Assembly: GCA_017479285.1 (NCBI GenBank)
Contig: JAFVCL010000089.1
Location: 1-49,584, forward strand
Origin: Lachnospiraceae bacterium
GTDB lineage: Bacteria; Bacillota; Clostridia; Lachnospirales; Lachnospiraceae
DNA: 49,584 nucleotides
Direction of reading: 5' to 3'
Shown piece after piece: positions 25,801 to 32,286 of this stretch. Within the stretch, counting starts at the first letter, position 1. Each line of letters starts with the position of its first letter. A model generated the notes under the pieces. It was not told the DNA's origin. It searched no databases and saw nothing but the letters and a program-made list of their open reading frames with translations. The position numbers were made by a program, and so were the translations under genes.

Positions 25801-27372
25801 GGGCTCGATCTCCTCTCCGTTTACATAGAAGCCGATATTGAACATTACCTGAGCCTCGGCATCCTCGCCCACTGCGCTCTTCATCGCGTTCTCATTCTCT
25901 ACATAGACTGCAGATTCGGGCTCGATTATCTCCGCTCTGAATTCCGCCTTTGAGGGAATCTTTGCGCTTGCGCCGTATGTGGCGGTGACAGTGTAATTGC
26001 CCGCGGTAGCGGTCTTGGTGACGGTCTTCTCCTCGAAGTGGAAGCACTCGTCTCCGTGTACATGCATGGAAAGCTGGAGCTGTCCGCAGGAAAGAACTCC
26101 GTTCTCGTCATAGCACTCCGCGGTATGTACATGAAGCGTCTGCTCCGTGCAGATAAGCTCCTTTACGATCTTATAGCACTCTGCGGTGTGGGTATGATAT
26201 GTATACTGCGATGTGCCGTCGTCCGCGTTCGCGTTAAAGTCCACGGTCTCGCTTACTATCTCTTCCGATGCGGCATTACTCTGGGGTGAGGTCTCCTGAG
26301 GCGTGGTCTCCTGAGGCGTGGTCTCCTGAGGCGTGGTTTCCTGAGGCGTGGTCTCCTGGGGAGCAGTTTCCTCTGCGGGCGCATCTAAAGCGGTATCCTC
26401 CACGGTGGGAGTTTCATCAGTATTTCCTTCCGTGGGAGCGTCCTGTCCATTGCCCTTATCCCCGGCAGCACTTTCCGTATTATTGTCCGCTGTATTATCC
26501 CCGGTCGCGGAGTCTTCCTTTGCGGTGGAGTCCGCATTATCCGATGTTCCGGTTTTTTCTTCCGTGGAGGTATCTCCACTTTCCGTAGCTTCAGACTTTC
26601 CGTCTGTGGAAGCATCTCCCTTTTCCGTAGCTTCAGACTTTCCATCCGCGGAAGTCTCTCCCTTTCCCGTAGCGTCGGACTTTTCGTCTGTGGAAGCTTC
26701 TCCCTTTTCTGTAGCTTCGGACTTTTCTTCTGTGGAGGTCTCTCCCTCTTCTGACGTCCCCTCGGTTTCCTCTTCGGAAACTCCTTCCGAGCCGGTCTCC
26801 TCGGCATTTTCGGTATTCTCCCCGGGGGTTGTCTCTTCCCCGGCGGTCTCCTCAGTGCCTTCGGGATTTTCTTCTCCGATTTCTCCCTCTACATCGATAA
26901 GGCTGATATCCGAAACCTCGTCGATATTAAAAACAGGATTTCCCTCCGCATCAAAGACAGCTACGCCGTTTGCGTCAACTACCTGTCCCTCCTCTATACC
27001 GCAGATGAGCTCCATCTTTTCAAGGTAGCAGCTGTCACCGTGCTCGTGGGGTATTATCTCGGGAAGCTGACAGACAAGCTCTCCGTTGTCGTCATAGCAA
27101 AGCTCGGGGTCGTGGATATGAGCCACATAATCTGCCATTCCGCAGATAAGCTTTCCTTCGGCGTCGTAGCACTGCTCGGTATGCTGGTGTACATCCACCG
27201 CACATTCAAGCGTCTTTTCAAGACTCGAAAAAGCCCGGCCCGGTCTTGTGAGGGCGTATACAACTCCCACAACCGTAAATACGGCAGCTATAGCCACCAC
27301 AAGGACATATATGTGGTGTTTTTTCCTCTTGCTGAGTGCTATCGCAGCCTGCTCGTTAATCTGAAAATTCAT
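22807..27372 (-). CDS. Large LPETG adhesin / pilus tip protein
   Basis: 1521 residues. Basic N-terminus and membrane/signal helix (about 21-42). Three HxHx4CY...C motifs (about 62-125), an acidic Glu/Ser/Thr repeat stalk (about 160-370, including 14-residue repeats and five TPQET units), then three more HxHx4CY motifs (about 392-445). A choice-of-anchor A / adhesin domain spans about 622-912 (LGIAANFHIVAFGTF, GIILAPEANVVAEG). Several pilin-isopeptide-linker and Cna-B domains follow (about 915-1475: FKAGKTVDGK, VEKQWLDYKGEELTEDLP). The sorting signal LPETGG near 1480 is followed by a membrane helix and RRKLRKN. Such tip proteins bind host or plant surfaces and are capped onto the shaft by the class C sortase. 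Ligand unknown. Confidence 0.9.
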   Translation of the reverse strand: MNFQINEQAAIALSKRKKHHIYVLVVAIAAVFTVVGVVYALTRPGRAFSSLEKTLECAVDVHQHTEQCYDAEGKLICGMADYVAHIHDPELCYDDNGELVCQLPEIIPHEHGDSCYLEKMELICGIEEGQVVDANGVAVFDAEGNPVFNIDEVSDISLIDVEGEIGEENPEGTEETAGEETTPGENTENAEETGSEGVSEEETEGTSEEGETSTEEKSEATEKGEASTDEKSDATGKGETSADGKSEATEKGDASTDGKSEATESGDTSTEEKTGTSDNADSTAKEDSATGDNTADNNTESAAGDKGNGQDAPTEGNTDETPTVEDTALDAPAEETAPQETTPQETTPQETTPQETTPQETSPQSNAASEEIVSETVDFNANADDGTSQYTYHTHTAECYKIVKELICTEQTLHVHTAECYDENGVLSCGQLQLSMHVHGDECFHFEEKTVTKTATAGNYTVTATYGASAKIPSKAEFRAEIIEPESAVYVENENAMKSAVGEDAEAQVMFNIGFYVNGEEIEPEGPVSITFKLNEEDYSSGDELTVIHVQDDGTVNVDSSTIDGNNNASITTDSFSVYILLNNGNSGVVKPGKYGRYTVGINDTRDAFRYSPEYAAYRSVNSELGIAANFHIVAFGTFRTASHVNGNVCARNAYCPNNFGTNNLGNELSYIQNYHEPNSNSGTGLDSTMLVIGSSNTLKITGNNGGDEIHIISPGGTEVKIDNPSKIVIDSDTGSNPFIDIDALERELISVRNSLASVEDVNVKTYFTGDDNGSYIELTDPEVAGYFNTTGSFINTYGGVNLKLDGFKSGYNGTLIINVDCSDVGVNGEGIRKLQLPKSANVYVDGVVQSTGEVTTFENGKVIWNFTNCAGVDIYTNQMTGIILAPEANVVAEGNLNGQIIAKDIKCTGETHRVSFTGTMVPFKASFKAGKTVDGKTPTQEQVFRFGLYEYADGNWNLIETASNNGSSISFDTKVTYNDKSQVGNHYFKIAEIPESKNENDSNSYVYDTTEYIVKVIVKLSGNNYTADYEFYKVGENGLTVVNNDFVFDSASAIGAENIIFNNVPNNTEISVEKQWLDYKGEELTEDLPESLTVYLYRTTDTNAVPDESNLIDTVSLTADTGWKYEWKNLPKLDEQGRTLYYFAKEEEKAGFISEASKQTWFEFGIQKFINKKPSETTKIEVDKKFVAFTLEGDEIVLTNPRPDGGDYKNDYVRFKLVRNVTVNGNLTEEDSAYNGKAQIDGAEADIVNGLFEVTGEKEWKTVIDKLPSVEYIGADLYEYEYKIIETSDSSLNYAFLRTETEEVSENGKTYTKYVVTNGLKTTELEIDKNWLTYTGTIDSMQTNKDSELFIRLYLTANNEENTTHIAKGSYLLGAVSIDNSDSVYSGELIEDVSSETKTKLWAFKVTGLPMYYGAKQEDGSAILKKYVYSVTEDPLDGYEFITEPRQLSSGEAIEASVTTASLNDENAYNSIVIKNMSESHFSLPETGGAGHIIPVYIAGAVVILATIALLVYRRKLRKN
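26291..26365 (-). repeat. Five tandem 15-bp repeats encoding TPQET
   Basis: Plus-strand units GTCTCCTGAGGCGTG start at 26291, 26306, 26321, 26336 and 26351; the first three are identical, the fourth has one change and the last is degenerate. The repeats are in frame, so copy-number changes would lengthen or shorten the adhesin stalk by five residues without breaking it. Confidence 0.9.
26557..26724 (-). repeat. Four 42-bp repeats encoding a 14-residue acidic stalk unit
   Basis: Protein units of the form KSEATEKGEASTDE occur four times (residues about 217-272), with one to four changes between copies. As with the shorter repeat nearby, the period is a multiple of three and would allow in-frame length variation of the stalk. 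Confidence 0.8.
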
Positions 27373-27391
27373 ATTGCCGCTTCCTCCTAAG

Positions 27392-27967
27392 CTACTTAAC
27401 CAACCCGAATTCCGTAAAGGGCCAAAGTCTCAATACCAACCTGCCTGCAACCAGGCTCTCATCAATACAGCCGACGCTGCTTACCCTGCTGTCTATACTC
27501 ATGTACCTGTTGTCCCCGACCACAAAATATGTGTTTTCGGGTACGATATATGGATATTCGATATCATACACTCCGGCGTTCTTCTCCGTTAAGTAATTCT
27601 CCCTTAACATCTCTCCGTTTAAATAAACAACGCCGTCGGAATCTATGCTTACAACATCTCCGCCCACACCGATAACTCTCTTCACCATAAGATTGTTGTT
27701 GTAGTAAAAGGCTATTATCTCACCGGATTCATATCTCCGAAGATTCGCAGCCACAACAATATCTCCGTTCTTGAGCGTCGGCGACATTGAAGAGCCCGTT
27801 ATCTGTATTACCGGAAGAAAAAGTACCACCACCAGTATCGCCGCAGCTGCCACAACCAGCAGCGTGAAAAGTGTGCTGCGCAGTGCTCTTCCGTAATTTT
27901 TTTTGCGCTTTTCTCTCTTGAGTTCATTCTCTAACTGCTCAACAGAGGGCAAGGAATCAAATTTCAT
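27392..27967 (-). CDS. lepB: Type I signal peptidase (bacterial type)
   Basis: 191 residues. One N-terminal membrane helix (about 31-53), then the catalytic domain: S60 in TGSSMSPTL, K96 in NLMVKRVIG, and the later boxes GVYDIEYPYIVPENTYFVVGD and NRYMSIDSR, one after the other. The lysine general base makes it a standard bacterial SipS/LepB enzyme, in contrast to the histidine-type enzyme at the other end of the operon. Such dedicated peptidases commonly accompany sortase-pilus loci, where they process or help assemble pilins. Its ATG overlaps the previous stop as ATGA. It lies 19 bases before the adhesin gene. Confidence 0.93.
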   Translation of the reverse strand: MKFDSLPSVEQLENELKREKRKKNYGRALRSTLFTLLVVAAAAILVVVLFLPVIQITGSSMSPTLKNGDIVVAANLRRYESGEIIAFYYNNNLMVKRVIGVGGDVVSIDSDGVVYLNGEMLRENYLTEKNAGVYDIEYPYIVPENTYFVVGDNRYMSIDSRVSSVGCIDESLVAGRLVLRLWPFTEFGLVK

Positions 27968-28407
27968 TTCTGATTCTCCCCTTCAGCGATCTTCTTCGCG
28001 TTCGCAAGGTACATATCCGCCGCTCTCTGTGCCGCGGCAAAAACATCATTAAGAGCAAGTGCCGCTTCGGCGATGGAGCCGATCTGTCTGCCTTCGATAA
28101 TCCCCGTGGCATCTACAGAAAAGCCCTTAGCCTTTAACATCTCTATCTGATCCTTGAGCTCCGCGATCTCCCTGTCCTTCTCGTTAAGCTTTTCATCCTT
28201 CCCGGCAAGCTTTTCCTTGAGATGCTCGATGGTCTCCTCCCTGTCGGCTATCCTGTCCCGAAGCCGCTCATTACTGTCAAACTGTCTCTGCTCGTTATAT
28301 TTAGCTTCCTTTAACTGCTCCTCAACTGCGGCAGCATCGCGCCCCTGAGCGATAAGAAGCTGTAAAAGATCCTGTCTTGATAATTTTCGTAATTCCTTGT
28401 CGGTCAT
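27964..28407 (-). CDS. Small coiled-coil cytoplasmic protein, first gene of the fibre operon
   Basis: 147 residues, no signal peptide or membrane helix. Residues 1-20 (LRKLSRQDLLQLLIAQG) form an amphipathic opening helix, residues about 25-95 are a charged coiled coil (ERLRDRIADREETIEHLKEK), and the C-terminal part (IGSIAEAALALNDVFAAAQRAADMYLANAK) is Ala-rich helix. I do not recognise a named family. It overlaps the signal peptidase gene by four bases (ATGA), so it is a real operon member. It has a strong ribosome binding site GGAGGGAAT. It could scaffold the assembly machinery at the membrane, but there is no direct evidence. Confidence 0.8.
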   Translation of the reverse strand: MTDKELRKLSRQDLLQLLIAQGRDAAAVEEQLKEAKYNEQRQFDSNERLRDRIADREETIEHLKEKLAGKDEKLNEKDREIAELKDQIEMLKAKGFSVDATGIIEGRQIGSIAEAALALNDVFAAAQRAADMYLANAKKIAEGENQK

Positions 28408-28490
28408 ATTCCCTCCGGGAAACTATATATCCTTTTGCCGGTTTCCAGCATAAAAGCACATACTATCTTCCTTTATTACATACATTCTAC

Positions 28491-28536
28491 AAAAAAGTTT
28501 CCTTTTATTCTATAAAATAAAAGGTATTTCATACCT
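28491..28536 (-). promoter_or_regulatory. Attenuator-like overlapping hairpins in fibre operon leader
   Basis: On the minus strand AGGTAT-GAA-ATACCT (28536-28522) comes first, and its second arm shares bases with the next hairpin CCTTTTATT-TTATAG-AATAAAAGG (28524-28501). That hairpin is followed by AAAC and six T residues (28496-28491). The two stems cannot form together, as in antiterminator/terminator switches. The fibre operon ATG lies 84 bases further on. Whether transcription starts upstream of both stems is not established. Confidence 0.5.
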
Positions 28537-28554
28537 AATAATCGCCGTTCGTCA

Positions 28555-28617
28555 CTTTTGAGCTTCCTTTGAAGATCTTTCGAGCGTCTTTTGAACCTCT
28601 TTTTGACAGCTTTTTGA
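28555..28617. promoter_or_regulatory. Six heptamer repeats at 11-bp period (regulator-binding array)
   Basis: Read on the minus strand, TCAAAAG-like heptamers occupy plus-strand positions 28555-28561, 28566-28572, 28577-28583, 28588-28594, 28600-28606 and 28611-28617. Start-to-start steps are 11, 11, 11, 12 and 11 bases, so all copies lie on one face of the helix. The layout equals the heptamer-plus-4-base spacing used by SARP/OmpR-type activators, which stack side by side upstream of a promoter. It sits upstream of the fibre operon and between it and the divergent gene at 28757. Confidence 0.6.
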
Positions 28618-28631
28618 AAAAAACGATAAAT
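28603..28631 (+). promoter_or_regulatory. Possible promoter of the plus-strand hypothetical gene
   Basis: TTGACA (28603-28608), 17 bases, then ATAAAT (28626-28631; TAAATT with an 18-base spacer is the alternative). The -35 box falls inside the heptamer array, so one regulator could act on both directions. A 7-7-7 inverted repeat ATATAAC/GTTATAT follows at 28651-28671. The rest of the gap between 28408 and 28756 shows nothing else I can name. Confidence 0.4.
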
Positions 28632-28756
28632 TTTTATAGCCTGGGAGCCGATATAACGGATATAGTTATATTGTAAACCCGCGTATGAGTATAAACCTGC
28701 ATATAAAAATGTGCTTTAAAATAACGGCAAAACCTTAGTTTGCCCACTTGGAAAAT

Positions 28757-29449
28757 ATGATAGAGCCTGTTAATACAAGAGTTACAAATGAATATAAGCA
28801 GAACCAGCGTATAAAGCCTGCAGAGAGCGGTTCCGAGCAGTTTTCCTTTAAATCTGCTCTCGGGGCGGAAGATGAAAAGGGAGTTGTCTACGAGCCCTCG
28901 GAAAGCAAAAAGACAAATGACAAACCTTCCGCCGCGCCCGGGAAAAAGGACGGCTTCGAGCGTTCCCTCGAGGAAGCGGTAAAGCAAAGAAAAGACAGGG
29001 CGGAGGAAGCCGATTCCATAACCGCCACCGCTAACCTTGTCTGGGGATATATACAGGATTTCTTTGTAAGTCTCTGGAAAAATATAAAAAAGATTTTCGG
29101 AAATCTCTGGGACAGCAAGCCTATCGGTGACGGGCTTGAGGCCATGACCGGCTCAAAGCCTGAAGACGGAACATCCATGCAAGGCTCAAAACCCGGAGAT
29201 GCCACAGCTATGCCCGGTTCTTATCCTGTAGATGAGCTTGAAAAGTCCCGGGACGAGAGGATAAAAAAAGCCCTCGCCGACGGCGATAAGGACAGATTCC
29301 GCTCCCTTATCTCCGAGGAGGGACATAAAATACCCGCCCGTAGCACCGGAATGCTTACAACCTATAATTCAAAAGGAAGGATCAAAGAAATTGACCCTTC
29401 CGATGAAAACAAAATACTGCACGGTGACCGCGGAACGCGGAAATTATAA
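28757..29449 (+). CDS. Hypothetical hydrophilic protein divergent from the fibre operon
   Basis: About 230 residues. The ATG at 28757 is preferred; an in-frame TTG at 28748 would add three residues. No signal peptide. Composition is polar (many Lys, Glu, Ser, Asp) except for one aromatic amphipathic stretch at about 103-120 (WGYIQDFFVSLWKNIKKIF), which could lie on a membrane surface. Two near-repeats GSKPEDGTSMQ and GSKPGDATAMP follow. The C-terminal third (about 155-195) contains ERIKKALADGDKDRFRSLISEEGHK. No recognised family. It shares a control region with the fibre operon, so it may be co-regulated. Confidence 0.65.
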   Translation: MIEPVNTRVTNEYKQNQRIKPAESGSEQFSFKSALGAEDEKGVVYEPSESKKTNDKPSAAPGKKDGFERSLEEAVKQRKDRAEEADSITATANLVWGYIQDFFVSLWKNIKKIFGNLWDSKPIGDGLEAMTGSKPEDGTSMQGSKPGDATAMPGSYPVDELEKSRDERIKKALADGDKDRFRSLISEEGHKIPARSTGMLTTYNSKGRIKEIDPSDENKILHGDRGTRKL

Positions 29450-29459
29450 TAAATGAAAG

Positions 29460-29480
29460 TTAATCATAAAGCATGATTAA
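29460..29480. terminator. Hairpin between convergent genes
   Basis: TTAATCAT (29460-29467) and ATGATTAA (29473-29480) make a perfect 8-bp stem with loop AAAGC, in the 50-base gap between two convergent genes. A run of eight T residues comes 13 bases later at 29494-29501, too far for a textbook terminator. Probably still the transcript end for the plus-strand gene. Confidence 0.45.
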
Positions 29481-29499
29481 AACATAAAAGCTGTTTTTT

Positions 29500-30474
29500 T
29501 TATTCTGATCTGAGCCTCCTCAAAAACTCTCCCACTGTTTCATCATACTTTTCGGGAGCCACTATCTTTAAGTGGGAATGCATACCCTCATCAAACCACA
29601 CCAGCTTCTTGTTTGCGGAAGGCGAGGATTCAAAGAGCTTTACCGCTTTCTCCGGAAGCGAGAAAACATCCTGCCTTCCGTGAAGCATAAGGAGCGGGCC
29701 GGTATATTTTTTGATATCCTTTTTCGGTCCCTCCACCATAACATTTACGCCGGTGAGCTTCTTTATCTTAAACACAACCTCATGGCACACGGGAAATACC
29801 GGCTTTCCTCTTTCGATAAAATGGGTACGGAGGGTCTCGTAAAAGGTCTCGTACAATCCGTCGGCGATAAGTCCCTCAACGCACTCCGGGCAATCCGGAT
29901 GGGTAACGCTTCTTAAGGCAGTCGCGCTTCCCACACATATACCGTGGAGAAGAACCTTTTTATTTCCAAGCTCTTCGTTTAAATATGCGATCCATTTGCG
30001 GACATCGGAGTATTCCTTCATTCCGGCGTAGCTGTGTTCATCCCCCGAAAGCCCGCAGCTTCTGTTGTCGATCACAAGCACATTATATCCGTATTTCTTA
30101 TAGGGCATGGCGAAATAATAGGAATAGGTACAGGGCTCGGCTCTTCCCGCAAGAAATAGCGCCGCCCTGTCGTATCCGAAATCAAAATACTGTCCACAGA
30201 GCTTTATGCCTTCATTTTCTATCGACACCTCGCTCATAGCGGACTTGTTTTCCTCCGCCCAGGCCATTCCCTGCCTGTGCATCTCCATATTCTCCTCATT
30301 GTCCGGAAAAGAGCAAACGCCCCTTGTCCAGCCCGCGGCAGGCCCGTCAGGTCTTGTAAACTGTGTCCTGAATACCATATCCGCGATGGGAAGAGTCATG
30401 ATAAGCATTACCGCTATTCCGCCGCCAAGTAAGAGCACCACCGCTCCGATTATTATCCATCCGTAGCTCGGCAT
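29500..30474 (-). CDS. Membrane-anchored alpha/beta hydrolase with Cys at the nucleophile position
   Basis: 324 residues. An N-terminal membrane helix (about 5-30) precedes an alpha/beta-hydrolase domain (about 85-322). The nucleophile elbow reads LLHGICVGSAT, that is G-x-C-x-G in place of the usual G-x-S-x-G, as in dienelactone hydrolases. The acid is D in LHGRQDVF and the base His lies in EGMHSHLK. The lid or insertion region (about 215-260) is helical. It follows fakA by 56 bases in the acyl-lipid cluster, which suggests an ester or thioester of fatty acid as substrate (inference). Substrate unknown. Confidence 0.8.
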   Translation of the reverse strand: MPSYGWIIIGAVVLLLGGGIAVMLIMTLPIADMVFRTQFTRPDGPAAGWTRGVCSFPDNEENMEMHRQGMAWAEENKSAMSEVSIENEGIKLCGQYFDFGYDRAALFLAGRAEPCTYSYYFAMPYKKYGYNVLVIDNRSCGLSGDEHSYAGMKEYSDVRKWIAYLNEELGNKKVLLHGICVGSATALRSVTHPDCPECVEGLIADGLYETFYETLRTHFIERGKPVFPVCHEVVFKIKKLTGVNVMVEGPKKDIKKYTGPLLMLHGRQDVFSLPEKAVKLFESSPSANKKLVWFDEGMHSHLKIVAPEKYDETVGEFLRRLRSE

Positions 30475-30530
30475 ATTTAATATCCCCTTAAAATAACAAC
30501 CTGCAAAGCAGGCCGTTATGTTTTTAACTG

Positions 30531-32267
30531 TTAACCGGTTATTCCTATAACAAAATCGTAAACCTCCTGGCCGCCGTCGATGATTCCGACATCGAGCCAG
30601 TCGTAGGTATCCTCGATATACTCCTGGAGTTCCTCACATTCCTCATCTGTTACAGACTGTCCCTTAAATATGAGCAGAACATATTTATCCTCGATATCCT
30701 CCACGCTCTCAAGAACCTTTTTGACAGCGCTTAACCTGTCGGGATCCGCGGCAACTATGCTCTTTCCGTGGAGCGCGAGATAATCTCCCTCTCTGCATTC
30801 CACATTTTCGACCCTGGCATCCCTTATGGCCTTTGATATCCAGATCGTATCGACACCCTCGCAGCCCTGCTTCATAAGGGAATAAACCTTGTCCGCCTCA
30901 TATCTGTCGGTTATGGACATGGACATGGCGAAATACCCTTCAGCAATGGACTTTGTCGGCAGTATCATAACCTTGTCGCTGCCGTATATCATTGCGGCCT
31001 GAATCGCCGCGGCTTCGATATTGGAGTTGTTGGGCATAACGATTATATGCTCGGCATCAAGCCTGTTGAAGGCTTCCACAAATTCCTCCACGGAGGTATT
31101 CATGGTCTGTCCCCCGTTAAGGACTATCTCGCATCCAAAGTCCTTGAATGCCTTTATGACACCCTCGCCGTTGGCGACAGCAACATAAGCTATACCGTGG
31201 TGTATCTCCCGGACCATCTCCTCCTGCTTTTTAAGCATAAGGGCCTTAAGCTCTCCCGCAGCATTCTCATCCGTCAGTATGCCTCCCTCGCCTGGAGCGG
31301 CGTTTTTTTTGTCCTTCTTATCCTCGCCGGTCCTTCCGGACATGGCATCCATATTCTCTATCTTGACATTATAGAATTCGCCGTAGGAATGCATATGTGT
31401 AAGGACATCAAGTGGGCTGTAGGTATGTACATGGAGCTTTAAAATATTCTCTCTCTGTACACATACCACGGACTGTCCCATGGATTCAAGGTAAGCCACA
31501 ACCTCACCCCGGATATTCCCGGTTCCCTCATTAAGGGTTATGATACATTCGGTGCAAAAACCGAAGGGCTCCTCATTCTCGTCCTCTATCCATTTGTTAA
31601 AGCCCGCTGCCGGAAGCGCCGCCCCGTCCTCCTCCATATCACTTACAAGACCGGAGACAGCCGCCTCGGTAAAGCCCTCAAAAAACTTTACAAACCCGTA
31701 TCCGCCGCTGTCCACAACTCCCGCGCTCTTTAATATGGGCAAAAGATCCGGGGTCCGTCCGAGAGCTTCCTTAATATTCTCAATGTATATCCTGAAAAAA
31801 TCCCAGATAGTTAAATTTTCAAGTCCGTTTCCCGAAAAGCCTTCCGCTCCCTCTCTTACCACAGTAAGAATGGTTCCCTCGGTGGGCGAGACCACGCTGC
31901 TGTAAGCAACCTTTGAACCGTTTTCAAGAGCCTCAAGCATCTCCGCGGGGGTGGCGCTTGCCTTGCCTTTCAGCTTATCGGCTATTCCCGAGAATATCTG
32001 TGAAAAAATAACTCCGGAATTACCTCTTGCGCCGAAAAGCATTCCCATCGAAAGGCTTCCCATATATTCACCGAGATCATCGGTGTTTTTTGCCGCAGAA
32101 ATGCCTCCCCGCAGTGTCGTAAGCATATTGGAGCCCGTATCACCGTCGGGTACCGGAAAAACATTGAGCTGGTTTATTAAGGCCTCGTTCTTTTCAAGTC
32201 TCAAAGCGCCCGCCTTTACGCACGCAGCCATCATCTTCCCGTCGATCTTTAATTCACCTGCCTGCAT
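30531..32267 (-). CDS. fakA: Fatty acid kinase FakA-like protein (DAK2/YloV family)
   Basis: 578 residues. The N-terminal DAK2 (DhaL-like) ATP-binding domain (about 8-205) has VFPVPDGDTGSNM with the Mg-binding Asp residues and GARGNSGVIFSQIFSG. A middle linker domain (about 235-310) contains the His/Cys-bearing EFCTECIITLNEG-like segment (GFCTECIITLNE here). The C-terminal half (about 340-578) carries the FakB-facing domain (NNSNIEAAAIQAA, LPTKSIAEGYFAM). In Firmicutes FakA phosphorylates fatty acids held by DegV-family FakB proteins; a DegV gene lies just 19 bases upstream. The acyl-phosphate made can feed PlsX/PlsY or acyl-ACP formation. Family identity is firm; the FakA role follows from the neighbour. 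Confidence 0.92.
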   Translation of the reverse strand: MQAGELKIDGKMMAACVKAGALRLEKNEALINQLNVFPVPDGDTGSNMLTTLRGGISAAKNTDDLGEYMGSLSMGMLFGARGNSGVIFSQIFSGIADKLKGKASATPAEMLEALENGSKVAYSSVVSPTEGTILTVVREGAEGFSGNGLENLTIWDFFRIYIENIKEALGRTPDLLPILKSAGVVDSGGYGFVKFFEGFTEAAVSGLVSDMEEDGAALPAAGFNKWIEDENEEPFGFCTECIITLNEGTGNIRGEVVAYLESMGQSVVCVQRENILKLHVHTYSPLDVLTHMHSYGEFYNVKIENMDAMSGRTGEDKKDKKNAAPGEGGILTDENAAGELKALMLKKQEEMVREIHHGIAYVAVANGEGVIKAFKDFGCEIVLNGGQTMNTSVEEFVEAFNRLDAEHIIVMPNNSNIEAAAIQAAMIYGSDKVMILPTKSIAEGYFAMSMSITDRYEADKVYSLMKQGCEGVDTIWISKAIRDARVENVECREGDYLALHGKSIVAADPDRLSAVKKVLESVEDIEDKYVLLIFKGQSVTDEECEELQEYIEDTYDWLDVGIIDGGQEVYDFVIGITG

Positions 32268-32286
32268 TTTTTATTATCCCCCGGAT

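Noticed and set aside
26268..27028. Long open frames opposite the adhesin repeat stalk
   Set aside because: Their Ser/Val/Pro-rich products mirror the Glu/Thr-rich repeats of the real gene; no start signal or family match.
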